A stretch of 64,000 nt of DNA from positions 1 to 64,000 of the forward strand of contig JBJEPE010000033.1 in assembly GCA_051881075.1 (NCBI GenBank). Reading direction: 5' to 3'. The position numbers were made by a program, and so were the translations under genes. Positions 52,297-60,000 of this stretch are shown here, piece by piece. Every line of letters begins with the position of its first letter. Positions within the stretch are counted from its first letter, which is position 1. The notes under the pieces were generated by a model. It was not told the DNA's origin, did not search any database, and saw only the letters and a list, made by a program, of their open reading frames with translations. Source of the DNA: RUG14223 sp051881075. GTDB lineage: Bacteria; Bacillota; Clostridia; Oscillospirales; Acutalibacteraceae.

Positions 52297-53883
52297 TTAT
52301 TCTGCTGTGCCGAAGTCAAGCAGCTCCAAACCCTTATTATGCTCCAACGCCCAATTTATGCTCCACAGATTAGTAAACAGTAAGAGGCGATTTCCCCTTA
52401 AATCCTGTATTCTCTTAGTATCCGATGCCAAATCAAGCTTTTTAGGGTCGATATCTGCATTACCTATCCACTTAATGTACTGATACGGTAAGTCAGACCG
52501 AACAATGTCAACATTATATTCATTTTTCAGTCTGTACTCAAGCACTTCAAACTGAAGAGTGCCTACAACGCCGACTATTACTTCCTCCATACCTGCATCA
52601 AGCTCTTGGAATATTTGTATAGCGCCCTCTTGCGCTATCTGATTTGTGCCTTTGATAAACTGCTTACGTTTCATCGTATCCTTTTGTCTTACAAGTGCAA
52701 AATGCTCAGGTGCGAAGGTGGGAATACCCTTGAATTTAATATTTTTGCCCGGTGAGCAGATAGTATCGCCTATAGAGAATATACCGGGGTCAAATACGCC
52801 CATTATATCTCCTGCATAAGCCTCATCTATTACTTCACGCTCCTGAGCCATTATCTGTTGCGGCTGTGAAAGCTTCATTTTACGGTTGCCCTGTACGTGA
52901 AATACCTCCATACCTTTTTCAAACTTACCTGAGCAAATTCTTATGAAAGCTATTCTGTCCCTGTGCGCCTTGTTCATATTAGCCTGAATTTTAAAAACAA
53001 ACGCAGAGAAATAGTCCTCAAACGGTGAGATAGTTCCATCCTTGGTTTCACGTGCAAGCGGTGGAGTGGTAAGATTTAAAAATTCCTCAAGGAACGGCTC
53101 AACACCAAAGTTGGTTAAGGCCGAGCCGAAGAATACAGGGGTTAGCTTTCCACTGTGTACCAAGTCGATGTCAAGAGCATCACCCGCACCGTCCAAAAGG
53201 TCTATGTCATCGTGCAGTTCTTTGTAAAACTGTTCACCTATATGCTCAACTGCTTCAGGGCAATCAAGCTTTATACGTGATTCTTCAACCTCACGTTGAC
53301 CGTTATTGGCGGTAAACGTAAGTATCTCCTGTGATTTTCTCTCATAAACTCCCTTAAACTCTTTACCTGAGCCTATAGGCCAGTTCATCGGGTAAGTATT
53401 TATGCCAAGTACATTTTCTATATCCTCCAATAGATCAAACGGGCTTTTTGCATCTCTATCCATTTTATTTATAAATGTGATTATAGGTATGTGCCTTAAT
53501 AAGCAGACTTTAAAAAGCTTTATCGTTTGATTTTCAACGCCCTTTGAAGCGTCTATTACCATTACGGCACAGTCTGCCGCCATAAGGGTACGGTAAGTAT
53601 CTTCAGAGAAATCTTGGTGTCCCGGTGTGTCAAGGATATTTATGCAAAATCCGCCGTACTTAAACTGTAATACAGAAGAAGTAACAGAGATACCTCTTTG
53701 CTTTTCAATTTCCATCCAGTCAGATACTGCGTGTTTTGCCGTCTTTTTACCCTTTACAGAGCCTGCCAGGTTTATAGCTCCGCCGTACAGAAGAAGCTTT
53801 TCCGTAAGTGTTGTTTTACCTGCATCAGGGTGAGATATTATGGCAAATGTACGCCGTTTTTCTATTTCGTTTTTCGTTTGCAA
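52297..53883 (-). CDS. prfC: Peptide chain release factor 3
   Basis: GTPase that removes RF1/RF2 from the ribosome after termination. The 528-residue protein has the P-loop ISHPDAGKTTLTEKLL, the switch I region KQRGISVTSS, DTPGHQDF, NKMDRD and the C-terminal domains II and III, all as in RF3. The frame opens at a TTG within GGAGG (53898); the next TTG at 53883 is seven bases after that site and is preferred, giving QTKNEIEKRRTFAIIS as N-terminus. It is downstream of a small membrane protein gene on the same strand. Confidence 0.93.
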   Translation of the reverse strand: MQTKNEIEKRRTFAIISHPDAGKTTLTEKLLLYGGAINLAGSVKGKKTAKHAVSDWMEIEKQRGISVTSSVLQFKYGGFCINILDTPGHQDFSEDTYRTLMAADCAVMVIDASKGVENQTIKLFKVCLLRHIPIITFINKMDRDAKSPFDLLEDIENVLGINTYPMNWPIGSGKEFKGVYERKSQEILTFTANNGQREVEESRIKLDCPEAVEHIGEQFYKELHDDIDLLDGAGDALDIDLVHSGKLTPVFFGSALTNFGVEPFLEEFLNLTTPPLARETKDGTISPFEDYFSAFVFKIQANMNKAHRDRIAFIRICSGKFEKGMEVFHVQGNRKMKLSQPQQIMAQEREVIDEAYAGDIMGVFDPGIFSIGDTICSPGKNIKFKGIPTFAPEHFALVRQKDTMKRKQFIKGTNQIAQEGAIQIFQELDAGMEEVIVGVVGTLQFEVLEYRLKNEYNVDIVRSDLPYQYIKWIGNADIDPKKLDLASDTKRIQDLRGNRLLLFTNLWSINWALEHNKGLELLDFGTAE

Positions 53884-53900
53884 GTTACAGTCCTCCAAAA

Positions 53901-54182
53901 TCAGTTTTCAAAATCAATTATTTCGCCAACCGATTCAAACTCTCCGTCAGCTATAGATGACATAGATGCCGTCGGATCATAATTAAGACCGGATCCGTTA
54001 TCTGATACTACATCTGATGAAACACTGCTGCCACCGTTTGACGATGAATCAGCGCTGTTACTCGGCTTACAAAGCACAATTATAAGTATTATAACACAAA
54101 TTACCACAGCCAGACCGATAGCAGAGAAGATAACGATCTTTTTGTTCTTCTTGTTTTCTAAAAATTTCTTGATATCAATCAT
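53901..54182 (-). CDS. Small single-pass membrane protein with Ser-rich exterior
   Basis: A 93-residue protein: a basic N-terminus (IKKFLENKKNKK), one transmembrane helix (about 17-38, IVIFSAIGLAVVICVIILIIVL) and a Ser/Gly/Asp-rich tail of about 50 residues with acidic residues at the end. The ATG at 54182 follows AAAGGATG; the ATG at 54191 lies inside that ribosome site. It precedes prfC by 17 bases and probably shares its transcript. Function unknown; the tail is low complexity. Confidence 0.75.
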   Translation of the reverse strand: MIDIKKFLENKKNKKIVIFSAIGLAVVICVIILIIVLCKPSNSADSSSNGGSSVSSDVVSDNGSGLNYDPTASMSSIADGEFESVGEIIDFEN

Positions 54183-54252
54183 TTTATACATCCTTTCGCA
54201 TAATGAATTTGTAACCGAAATTCTGATTTTTTGTGCGTCATTCCAATATAAT

Positions 54253-54280
54253 ATTTTACTATAAAAAATTATTTTGTCAA
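54253..54280 (-). promoter_or_regulatory. Promoter of the small-membrane-protein/prfC unit
   Basis: On the minus strand a perfect TTGACA (54280-54275), 16-base spacer and TAAAAT (54258-54253). Confidence 0.65.
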
Positions 54281-54391
54281 TGCTCTATGCAAAACTAAAT
54301 CTTAAAATCAGCAACGTATGATAAGTTATAGCATAACATTTAGATAAAATCACATAAAATAACGTGTTTTTTTAAAAAAATTAATTGATAC

Positions 54392-54420
54392 TTGACATAT
54401 AACTTAATTTAGTGTAAACT
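54392..54420 (+). promoter_or_regulatory. Promoter of the leader RNA and ligase operon
   Basis: Perfect TTGACA (54392-54397), 17-base spacer and TAAACT (54415-54420), so transcription would start near 54427, about 255 bases before the first gene. Confidence 0.65.
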
Positions 54421-54426
54421 TTTAAG

Positions 54427-54620
54427 TAATTTAAAACTAATAGTAAAATATCGGGAAAGGAAACAGTGCAAAGATCCCATTTTAAAACTGATATTCAATA
54501 TATTTTGTGTTTATTAATGCGATGGTTTATTGCATTGTGCCGAGTATCAAGTCACATTAAATCGGTAATTTTACATCCGCCGTTGCTTTGTATACTATAT
54601 GCAACCGTGGATGTTTTTTT
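54427..54620 (+). ncRNA. Candidate structured leader RNA or small RNA
   Basis: From the promoter start to a strong terminator the RNA would be about 195 bases. Nested pairings close a rod-like fold: TCGG (54451-54454) with CCGA (54540-54543), CAGTGCAA (54464-54471) with TTGCATTG (54530-54537, one G-U) and CCAT (54477-54480) with ATGG (54522-54525), with an AT-rich terminal region. It has no T-box motif and does not match riboswitch cores I know; a 6S-like rod is a possibility. It may act in trans or attenuate the ligase operon. Confidence 0.5.
54573..54620 (+). terminator. Terminator or attenuator in the ligase leader
   Basis: ACATCC (54573-54578) and GTTGC (54582-54586) pair with GCAAC (54601-54605) and GGATGT (54609-54614), with internal mismatches, followed by TTTTTTT. 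It lies between the promoter and the coding genes, which fits attenuation or an independent small RNA. Confidence 0.8.
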
Positions 54621-54632
54621 ATATTTACTACA

Positions 54633-54655
54633 GCGGTATTTATAATTTATACCGC
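54633..54655 (+). promoter_or_regulatory. Hairpin directly upstream of the ligase ribosome site
   Basis: GCGGTAT (54633-54639) pairs perfectly with ATACCGC (54649-54655) around a nine-base AT loop, ending 10 bases before GAAAGG. It may affect translation or mRNA stability after read-through. Confidence 0.6.
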
Positions 54656-54682
54656 AACATTAATTGAAAGGTCGTGATTACG

Positions 54683-55984
54683 ATGGAGAGATACTATCAA
54701 AAAGAAATTGAAACCATGCCACGTGATATGCTAAGACAGTTACAAAGCGAACGCCTTGTTAAACAGATAAAGCGAGTATATGAGAATGTACCGTATTATC
54801 GTGCAAAAATGGATGAAAAGGGCGTAACACCCGATGACATACACGGTGTTGAGGATTTACATAAGCTGCCGTTTTTAAGCAAAAATGATCTTCGTGAGGC
54901 ATATCCTTACGGATTACTCGCAAAACCTCTCAGCGAGTGTGTACGCATACAGTCTACATCAGGTACTACAGGCAAAAGAGTAGTTGCCTTTTATACACAG
55001 AACGACATAGATTTATGGGAGGACTGCTGCGCACGTGCTATAGTTGCGGTAGGCGGTACTAAGGATGACGTATGTCAGGTATGTTACGGCTACGGTCTGT
55101 TCACAGGCGGTGCAGGATTGAACGGTGGTTCACATAAAGTAGGCTCTCTCACTCTGCCTATGTCGTCAGGCAATACAGAAAGACAGCTTCAATTTATGGA
55201 GGATCTTCAAAGCACTATTCTGTGCTGTACACCGTCATATGCTGCATACCTTGCAGAGTCCGCAATAGAGTCAGGTGTAAGAGAAAGAATACACCTTAAG
55301 GCAGGCATATTCGGCGCAGAAGCCTGGACGGAAGAAATGCGTGCCGATATACAGAATAAGCTTGGCATAAAGGCCTACGATATCTACGGTCTTACTGAGC
55401 TTTGCGGACCGGGTGTTTCCTTTGAATGTTCACAGCAATCCGGTATGCACATAAACGAGGATCATTTCATTGCAGAGATAATAGATCCTGTAACAGAGGA
55501 GGTTTTACCCTACGGAGAAAAGGGTGAGCTGGTATTTACGGCTATAACAAAAGAAGCTTTCCCGATGATTCGTTACCGTACACGTGATATATGCGTATTA
55601 AACACTGAGCCATGTGCCTGCGGACGTACCCATATACGTATGTGCAAGCCTATGGGACGTTCTGACGATATGCTTATTATCAGAGGCGTAAACGTATTCC
55701 CGTCACAGATAGAAACCGTACTGCTTAATTGCGGTTTGCCTGCAAACTACCTTATCGAGGTAGACAGAGTAAACAATACGGATACTCTTGACGTAAATGT
55801 AGAGATGCCCGCTGAGCTTATCTCAGATACCGTTTCCGCACTTAATCAAAAAGAAAAAGAGATAGTCCTTGCACTTAGGTCAATGCTTGGCATTACTGCA
55901 AACGTACATCTTGTTGCACCTAAGTCAATACAGCGCAGTGAGGGCAAGGCTGTCAGAGTTATTGATAAAAGAAAGCTTTATTAA
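54683..55984 (+). CDS. paaK: Phenylacetate--CoA ligase-like adenylate-forming enzyme
   Basis: A 433-residue acyl-adenylate synthetase of the PaaK family, activating aryl acids such as phenylacetate or indoleacetate to CoA thioesters. Motifs are the P-loop STSGTTGKRVV (about residues 90-100), DIYGLTELCGPG (about 233-244), a YRTRDI-type motif with the family's zinc-type CACGRTH (about 311-317), and a C-terminal lysine region. ATG 54683 follows GAAAGG; the GTG at 54674 is too close. In Clostridia such genes follow indolepyruvate oxidoreductase iorAB, which is absent here. An ACT protein and an aldehyde dehydrogenase follow. Confidence 0.88.
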   Translation: MERYYQKEIETMPRDMLRQLQSERLVKQIKRVYENVPYYRAKMDEKGVTPDDIHGVEDLHKLPFLSKNDLREAYPYGLLAKPLSECVRIQSTSGTTGKRVVAFYTQNDIDLWEDCCARAIVAVGGTKDDVCQVCYGYGLFTGGAGLNGGSHKVGSLTLPMSSGNTERQLQFMEDLQSTILCCTPSYAAYLAESAIESGVRERIHLKAGIFGAEAWTEEMRADIQNKLGIKAYDIYGLTELCGPGVSFECSQQSGMHINEDHFIAEIIDPVTEEVLPYGEKGELVFTAITKEAFPMIRYRTRDICVLNTEPCACGRTHIRMCKPMGRSDDMLIIRGVNVFPSQIETVLLNCGLPANYLIEVDRVNNTDTLDVNVEMPAELISDTVSALNQKEKEIVLALRSMLGITANVHLVAPKSIQRSEGKAVRVIDKRKLY

Positions 55985-56000
55985 TTAAGGAGGAGTACTA

Positions 56001-56402
56001 ATGATTATTGAGCAAATTTCCGTATTTTTAGAGAATAAACCGGGCGAGTTGTTAAGATTTACTCAGGTACTTGCCGAGAATAAAATAGACCTTCAGGCAC
56101 TTTCTATTGCTGAATCTGACGACTACGGCATACTCCGTATAATCGTAGATAAACCAACCGAAACCCTGCGTCTGCTTAGAGAACAAAACCTGCCAAGCTC
56201 GGTCGCACGTGTAATAGCGGTAAATGTTCCCGATGAGCCCGGCAGCCTTACAAACATACTTTCCGTTCTTGCCAACGGCAATATAAACCTTGCATATTCC
56301 TACGCTTTTCTTTCAAAGGTAGCCGGAAAAGCGTGTATAGTACTCAGAGTTGATGATAACGCAGTCGCCGAGAAATTATTGGAAGACGCAGGTATTTTGT
56401 AA
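56001..56402 (+). CDS. Tandem ACT-domain protein
   Basis: A 133-residue protein with two ACT-like repeats (residues about 4-65 and 70-132), as seen in IQISVFLENKPGELLRFTQVLAENKIDLQALSIAE and VPDEPGSLTNILSVLANGNINLAYSYAF. The family binds amino acids. It lies 16 bases after the ligase, a conserved pairing in Clostridia (with iorAB elsewhere), suggesting that it senses an aromatic amino acid for that pathway. ATG follows AAGGAGGAG. The ligand is not known. Confidence 0.85.
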   Translation: MIIEQISVFLENKPGELLRFTQVLAENKIDLQALSIAESDDYGILRIIVDKPTETLRLLREQNLPSSVARVIAVNVPDEPGSLTNILSVLANGNINLAYSYAFLSKVAGKACIVLRVDDNAVAEKLLEDAGIL

Positions 56403-56450
56403 TATAGACTTAAATTTATTAAGTATAATATTATTCGGGGATAGTCAATT

Positions 56451-57830
56451 ATGGAACAAGAACAGATAAAAGCACTAATACAAAAGCAACGCAATTTCTT
56501 TTTAGGCGGCACGACAATGCCGGTTAAATACAGAAAAAGTGCGCTGATTAAGTTAAAGAATGCCATAAAACAATACGAGCCGAAAATAATGGAAGCTCTT
56601 AAAACTGACCTTGGTAAAAGCGAAGCAGAGTCTTATATGTGTGAGATAGGAATGGTCTATGAAGAACTTACATATATGATAAAGCATGTAAAAAAATTTG
56701 CAAAAGACAGAAAGGTCAGAACTCCGCTGGCACAGTTTCCCGCTAAAAGCTTTGTAAGTCCTAAGCCTTACGGTACGGTACTCATTATGAGTCCGTGGAA
56801 CTATCCGTTTTTATTAACCTTAGGCCCTTTGGTAGACGCTCTTGCGGCAGGCAATACGGCTGTAGTTAAGCCGAGTGCTTACTCTCCTGTAACATCTGAT
56901 GTTATAAAAGAGTTGTTATCGGAGTTTTTTGACGAGGAATATATAGCGGTAGTAACAGGCGGCAGAAAAGAAAACGAATCTTTACTTGAAGAAAGATTTG
57001 ATTATATAATGTTTACGGGCAGTCCGGCAGTAGGCAAGATAGTAATGAATAAAGCATCAAATTACCTGACGCCGGTTACTCTTGAGTTGGGCGGTAAAAG
57101 TCCATGTATAGTAGATGAAACATCAGATATCGACTTGGCGGCAAAGCGAATAGTTTTCGGCAAATTTATAAATTGCGGTCAAACCTGTATAGCGCCTGAC
57201 TATGTATATTGCGACAAAAAGATTAAAGACGAGCTTGTTAAACACATGGTGAAAGAGATTGAGTTGCAGTTCGGTAAAGAACCGCTCAAAAATACTGATT
57301 ACGGTAAAATCGTTAATCAAAAGCATTTTGAAAGAATATGCGGTCTTATCAATGCCGATAAGGTAGTATGCGGCGGTGAAACGCAGGATGAGAGCCTTCG
57401 TATAGCACCTACCATAATAGATAATGCGGAATTTACGGATGCCGTTATGTTAGAAGAAATATTCGGTCCTGTTTTACCGGTACTCACATTTAATGATTTA
57501 AATGAAGCTCTTGCACAACTACACACTATGGAGCATCCTCTTGCAACATATATTTTCTCAGATGATAAGAACAACGTAAAACTTATCCTTGACAATCATC
57601 AGTTCGGCGGCGGATGTATTAACGATACTATTGTACATATAGCCAGCACCGCTATGGGATTTGGCGGAATAGGTAACAGCGGTATGGGCTCATATCACGG
57701 CAAAAAGGGCTTTGACACATTTACGCATTACAGAAGTATTGTAAAAAAGAGCAACCTTATAGATATGCCTATGCGATATCAGCCTTATACGGATTCAAAG
57801 CTAAAACTTATACGCAAATTTATGAAATAA
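56451..57830 (+). CDS. Aldehyde dehydrogenase (class 3-like)
   Basis: A 459-residue NAD(P)-dependent aldehyde oxidising enzyme. Motifs include IMSPWNYPF (cofactor), TGSPAVGK, the glutamate LELGGK (about residue 210) and the catalytic cysteine INCGQTCIAP (about 241-250), and GGIGNSGMGSYHGK near the end. Length and lack of a long N-terminus suggest the AldH/class 3 group, which oxidises long-chain or aromatic aldehydes. ATG follows GGGG. It is 48 bases after the ACT gene, so an aryl acid/aldehyde pathway is plausible but the substrate is not certain. Confidence 0.92.
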   Translation: MEQEQIKALIQKQRNFFLGGTTMPVKYRKSALIKLKNAIKQYEPKIMEALKTDLGKSEAESYMCEIGMVYEELTYMIKHVKKFAKDRKVRTPLAQFPAKSFVSPKPYGTVLIMSPWNYPFLLTLGPLVDALAAGNTAVVKPSAYSPVTSDVIKELLSEFFDEEYIAVVTGGRKENESLLEERFDYIMFTGSPAVGKIVMNKASNYLTPVTLELGGKSPCIVDETSDIDLAAKRIVFGKFINCGQTCIAPDYVYCDKKIKDELVKHMVKEIELQFGKEPLKNTDYGKIVNQKHFERICGLINADKVVCGGETQDESLRIAPTIIDNAEFTDAVMLEEIFGPVLPVLTFNDLNEALAQLHTMEHPLATYIFSDDKNNVKLILDNHQFGGGCINDTIVHIASTAMGFGGIGNSGMGSYHGKKGFDTFTHYRSIVKKSNLIDMPMRYQPYTDSKLKLIRKFMK

Positions 57831-57926
57831 TATTATCACACTTTACTGACAACTGAATAGTATGTAATAACAGCATGAAAAAATAGTTTTTTGTCTGTAA
57901 TTTATACCTTTATCGGCGGTGATTAG

Positions 57927-58070
57927 ATGAGAGCTTGCAGAAATCCGAACCGAACCGCCACTGCGTTTGCAGCGGGAATTATTTTAGCGTGTTTTTTTCC
58001 TAACCGCTTTGTTCTTGTAGTGCTGGCGCTTACGGTAATTGCACTTGCTAAGTCATGCGTAAGGTGTTAA
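57927..58070 (+). CDS. 47-residue small membrane protein
   Basis: A short protein, RACRNPNRTATAF..., with a single hydrophobic segment (about residues 14-41: AAGIILACFFPNRFVLVVLALTVIALAK) containing a charged Asn-Arg break, and two cysteines at the C-terminus (SCVRC). ATG follows GGCGGTGAT by a few bases. It lies in an otherwise gene-free 450-base stretch. The composition suggests a real membrane peptide, but I do not recognise a family. The paired helix halves could span the membrane twice. Confidence 0.55.
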   Translation: MRACRNPNRTATAFAAGIILACFFPNRFVLVVLALTVIALAKSCVRC

Positions 58071-58146
58071 TAACTGTCTGCGTCTGATACCACATTATTG
58101 CTTATTATGTCGGGTACAAAAATTACATACTACGGGGGTCATACTT

Positions 58147-58227
58147 ATGAAAGTGATTGTTGTGGAAAATCCGAAAATTTGGGGTTTCTTCCTACGCAAA
58201 ATTTTTAAAATAAAAAAGAGTAATTAA
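58147..58227 (+). CDS. spoVM: Stage V sporulation protein M (SpoVM)
   Basis: A 26-residue amphipathic peptide, exactly the length of Bacillus SpoVM, which binds the convex outer face of the forespore membrane and starts spore-coat (and cortex) assembly. Sequence: MKVIVVENPKIWGFF then LRKIFKIKKSN. Pro9, Lys10, Gly13 and Arg17, all at the same positions as in the Bacillus peptide, are kept. The ATG has GGGGGT seven bases upstream. A strong bidirectional terminator follows two bases after the stop. Too short for normal gene finding, but length and residue register make the call good. Confidence 0.85.
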   Translation: MKVIVVENPKIWGFFLRKIFKIKKSN

Positions 58228-58228
58228 T

Positions 58229-58268
58229 AAGAAAACCTGTGTACATTTCTCCGTACACAGGTTTTCTA
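58229..58268. terminator. Bidirectional terminator after spoVM
   Basis: AGAAAACCTGTGTAC pairs with GTACACAGGTTTTCT around eight bases; the A- and T-runs serve spoVM and the convergent DUF1294 gene. Confidence 0.9.
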
Positions 58269-58284
58269 CTTGCCAATTTACTTG

Positions 58285-58563
58285 TTAAAATTTAATTATC
58301 AGAAATATAATAAAAGCTACCTCAGCAAAAAATATAACGGGTATTCCTATCATAAATTTATTTTTCTGAGTTTTGTGTCTTATTAGTTTCATAGTAGCAT
58401 ACATAAGCGGCGCACCGCCAAGTGCGGATATCTTAAGCAGAGTACCCTCTCTGACACGCCATTTACCCTTAATTGCGTGTCTTTTGTCATAAATTGTAAC
58501 AGCAGCGGCAAAAAGATTTATACCTAAAACGTAAACGAGTAAAAGCTTATAGTACCACGGCAT
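58285..58563 (-). CDS. DUF1294 family membrane protein
   Basis: A 92-residue protein with three or four hydrophobic segments and the family motif YDKRHAIKGKWRVREGTLLKISALGGAPLMYATMKLIRHKTQKNKF, in which basic residues and the GG-AP turn are conserved. Function unknown. The ATG at 58563 follows AGGGGGTG five bases upstream; the frame extends 20 codons further without a ribosome site. It converges with spoVM and is divergent from the GHL10 gene. Confidence 0.85.
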   Translation of the reverse strand: MPWYYKLLLVYVLGINLFAAAVTIYDKRHAIKGKWRVREGTLLKISALGGAPLMYATMKLIRHKTQKNKFMIGIPVIFFAEVAFIIFLIIKF

Positions 58564-58690
58564 AAAAGCACCCCCTAACGGAATTTTTTGAATTGCACGG
58601 CATATATATTTATAAGTAGGCATCGTACAGGCATATTATTTCTCTGCGCAGATGAACTATAAGTTTTTGATAAATAAGGATGTGCATAAA

Positions 58691-59974
58691 ATGAAATCTA
58701 TAAATAAAAAAAATATAGTTTTTAAAGTCGGTTCTGTAATCCTGATGCTCCTGATGTTTGCATTAAATCTAAAGCTTGCATCAAAGGTAGAATATACAAA
58801 CGGCGATAAGATAGAAAAAGATAGCTCCGGCAATAAGACAAGCTACTATTCCAAAACAGGAACAACGGTAAATAACCATGTATTTCATAAGGGAGAAATG
58901 CGCGCTGTCTGGATATCATACATAACACTTGATATGTCGGGTACTGACCGAAGCGAGCAGGCTTTTAAGGATAAAATAGATAATATAATAAAAACATCAC
59001 TAAAAAACGGTATAAACACCCTTATAGTCCATGTACGCTCACATCTTGATGCAATATATAAATCTGAGTACTATCCGTATTCACACATTTTATCGGGCGA
59101 ACAGGGTGTAGATCCCGGCTATGATGCTTTGAAATACATAGTTAAAGCCGCCCATAAAGCAGGGCTTGAGGTACAAGCATGGATAAATCCTTTCAGAATC
59201 AAAACAAGCGAAACACCCAAAGAATTATCCGATAATAACCCATACATGGTTTGGCAGACTGATGAAGATAAGTCAAACGACCGTTACGCCGTAGAGTGGG
59301 AGGGAGGAATATACCTTAATCCCGCTTATCCCGAAGTAAGGGAACTGATAATTAACGGCGTTCGTGAGCTTATCGAAAATTACGACATAGACGGCATTCA
59401 CTTTGACGATTACTTTTATCCTACATCTAACAGTCAGTTTGATAAGGATGAATACAATAAATATGTCGATAGTGTAGGGGATGATGACTGTACACTTACG
59501 CTAAGCGAATGGCGTAGCACCAATATAAACAGCCTTATTTACGGTGTTTACTCAGCTATTAAGAGTAAGGACAGCAGTATAATTTTCGGAATCTCCCCAC
59601 AAGGCAATATAAGTAATAACGAAACTATAGCGGCAGATATTAAATCATGGGGAGCTATAGCGGGATATGTAGACTATCTATGCCCCCAAATATATGTAAA
59701 CTTCGACCATCCGCTTTTACCGTTCAATGAAATGTGCGATACATGGCGTAAGCTTGTTTCAAACTCAAATACTAAGCTTTACTGCGGTTTGGCGCTTTAT
59801 AAGGCCAACAGCGACAGCGATGAAGGCACATGGCACGACTCGGACAATATACTAGCCAAGGAGCTTGAATATCTGCGCAAATGCGGTTATGACGGTTATA
59901 TGCTGTATTCTTGGGATTATCTTGACTGTGAGCAAACTATGAAAGAAATGAGTAATTTTATAGATGCGCTTTAA
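58691..59974 (+). CDS. GHL10 (DUF187) family glycosyl-hydrolase-like lipoprotein/secreted protein
   Basis: A 427-residue exported protein of the YngK/DUF187 group. The N-terminus has a basic segment and a hydrophobic signal/anchor (about residues 9-29), followed by a TIM-barrel domain from about 60 with EMRAVWISYITLDM, the LIVHVRSHLDAIYKSEYYPYSHILSG run, NPFRIKT, DIDGIHFDDYFYP (conserved acidic residues) and FGISPQGN. Relatives probably act on cell-wall or surface glycans. ATG 58691 follows AAGGAT; the longer frame lacks a ribosome site. No lipobox is seen. Confidence 0.82.
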   Translation: MKSINKKNIVFKVGSVILMLLMFALNLKLASKVEYTNGDKIEKDSSGNKTSYYSKTGTTVNNHVFHKGEMRAVWISYITLDMSGTDRSEQAFKDKIDNIIKTSLKNGINTLIVHVRSHLDAIYKSEYYPYSHILSGEQGVDPGYDALKYIVKAAHKAGLEVQAWINPFRIKTSETPKELSDNNPYMVWQTDEDKSNDRYAVEWEGGIYLNPAYPEVRELIINGVRELIENYDIDGIHFDDYFYPTSNSQFDKDEYNKYVDSVGDDDCTLTLSEWRSTNINSLIYGVYSAIKSKDSSIIFGISPQGNISNNETIAADIKSWGAIAGYVDYLCPQIYVNFDHPLLPFNEMCDTWRKLVSNSNTKLYCGLALYKANSDSDEGTWHDSDNILAKELEYLRKCGYDGYMLYSWDYLDCEQTMKEMSNFIDAL

Positions 59975-60000
59975 CTGATAAATTCTACAAAGTTAATATT

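Noticed and set aside
54559..54567. AAATCGGTA in the ligase leader, same nine bases as the amylase half-site
   Set aside because: Only a single half-site without the palindrome; a nine-base match in AT-rich DNA may be chance.
54427..54620. T-box or known riboswitch in the ligase leader
   Set aside because: No T-box sequence (AGGGTGG-ACCGCG type), no recognisable THF, SAM, TPP or c-di-GMP core; retained only as an unassigned structured RNA.
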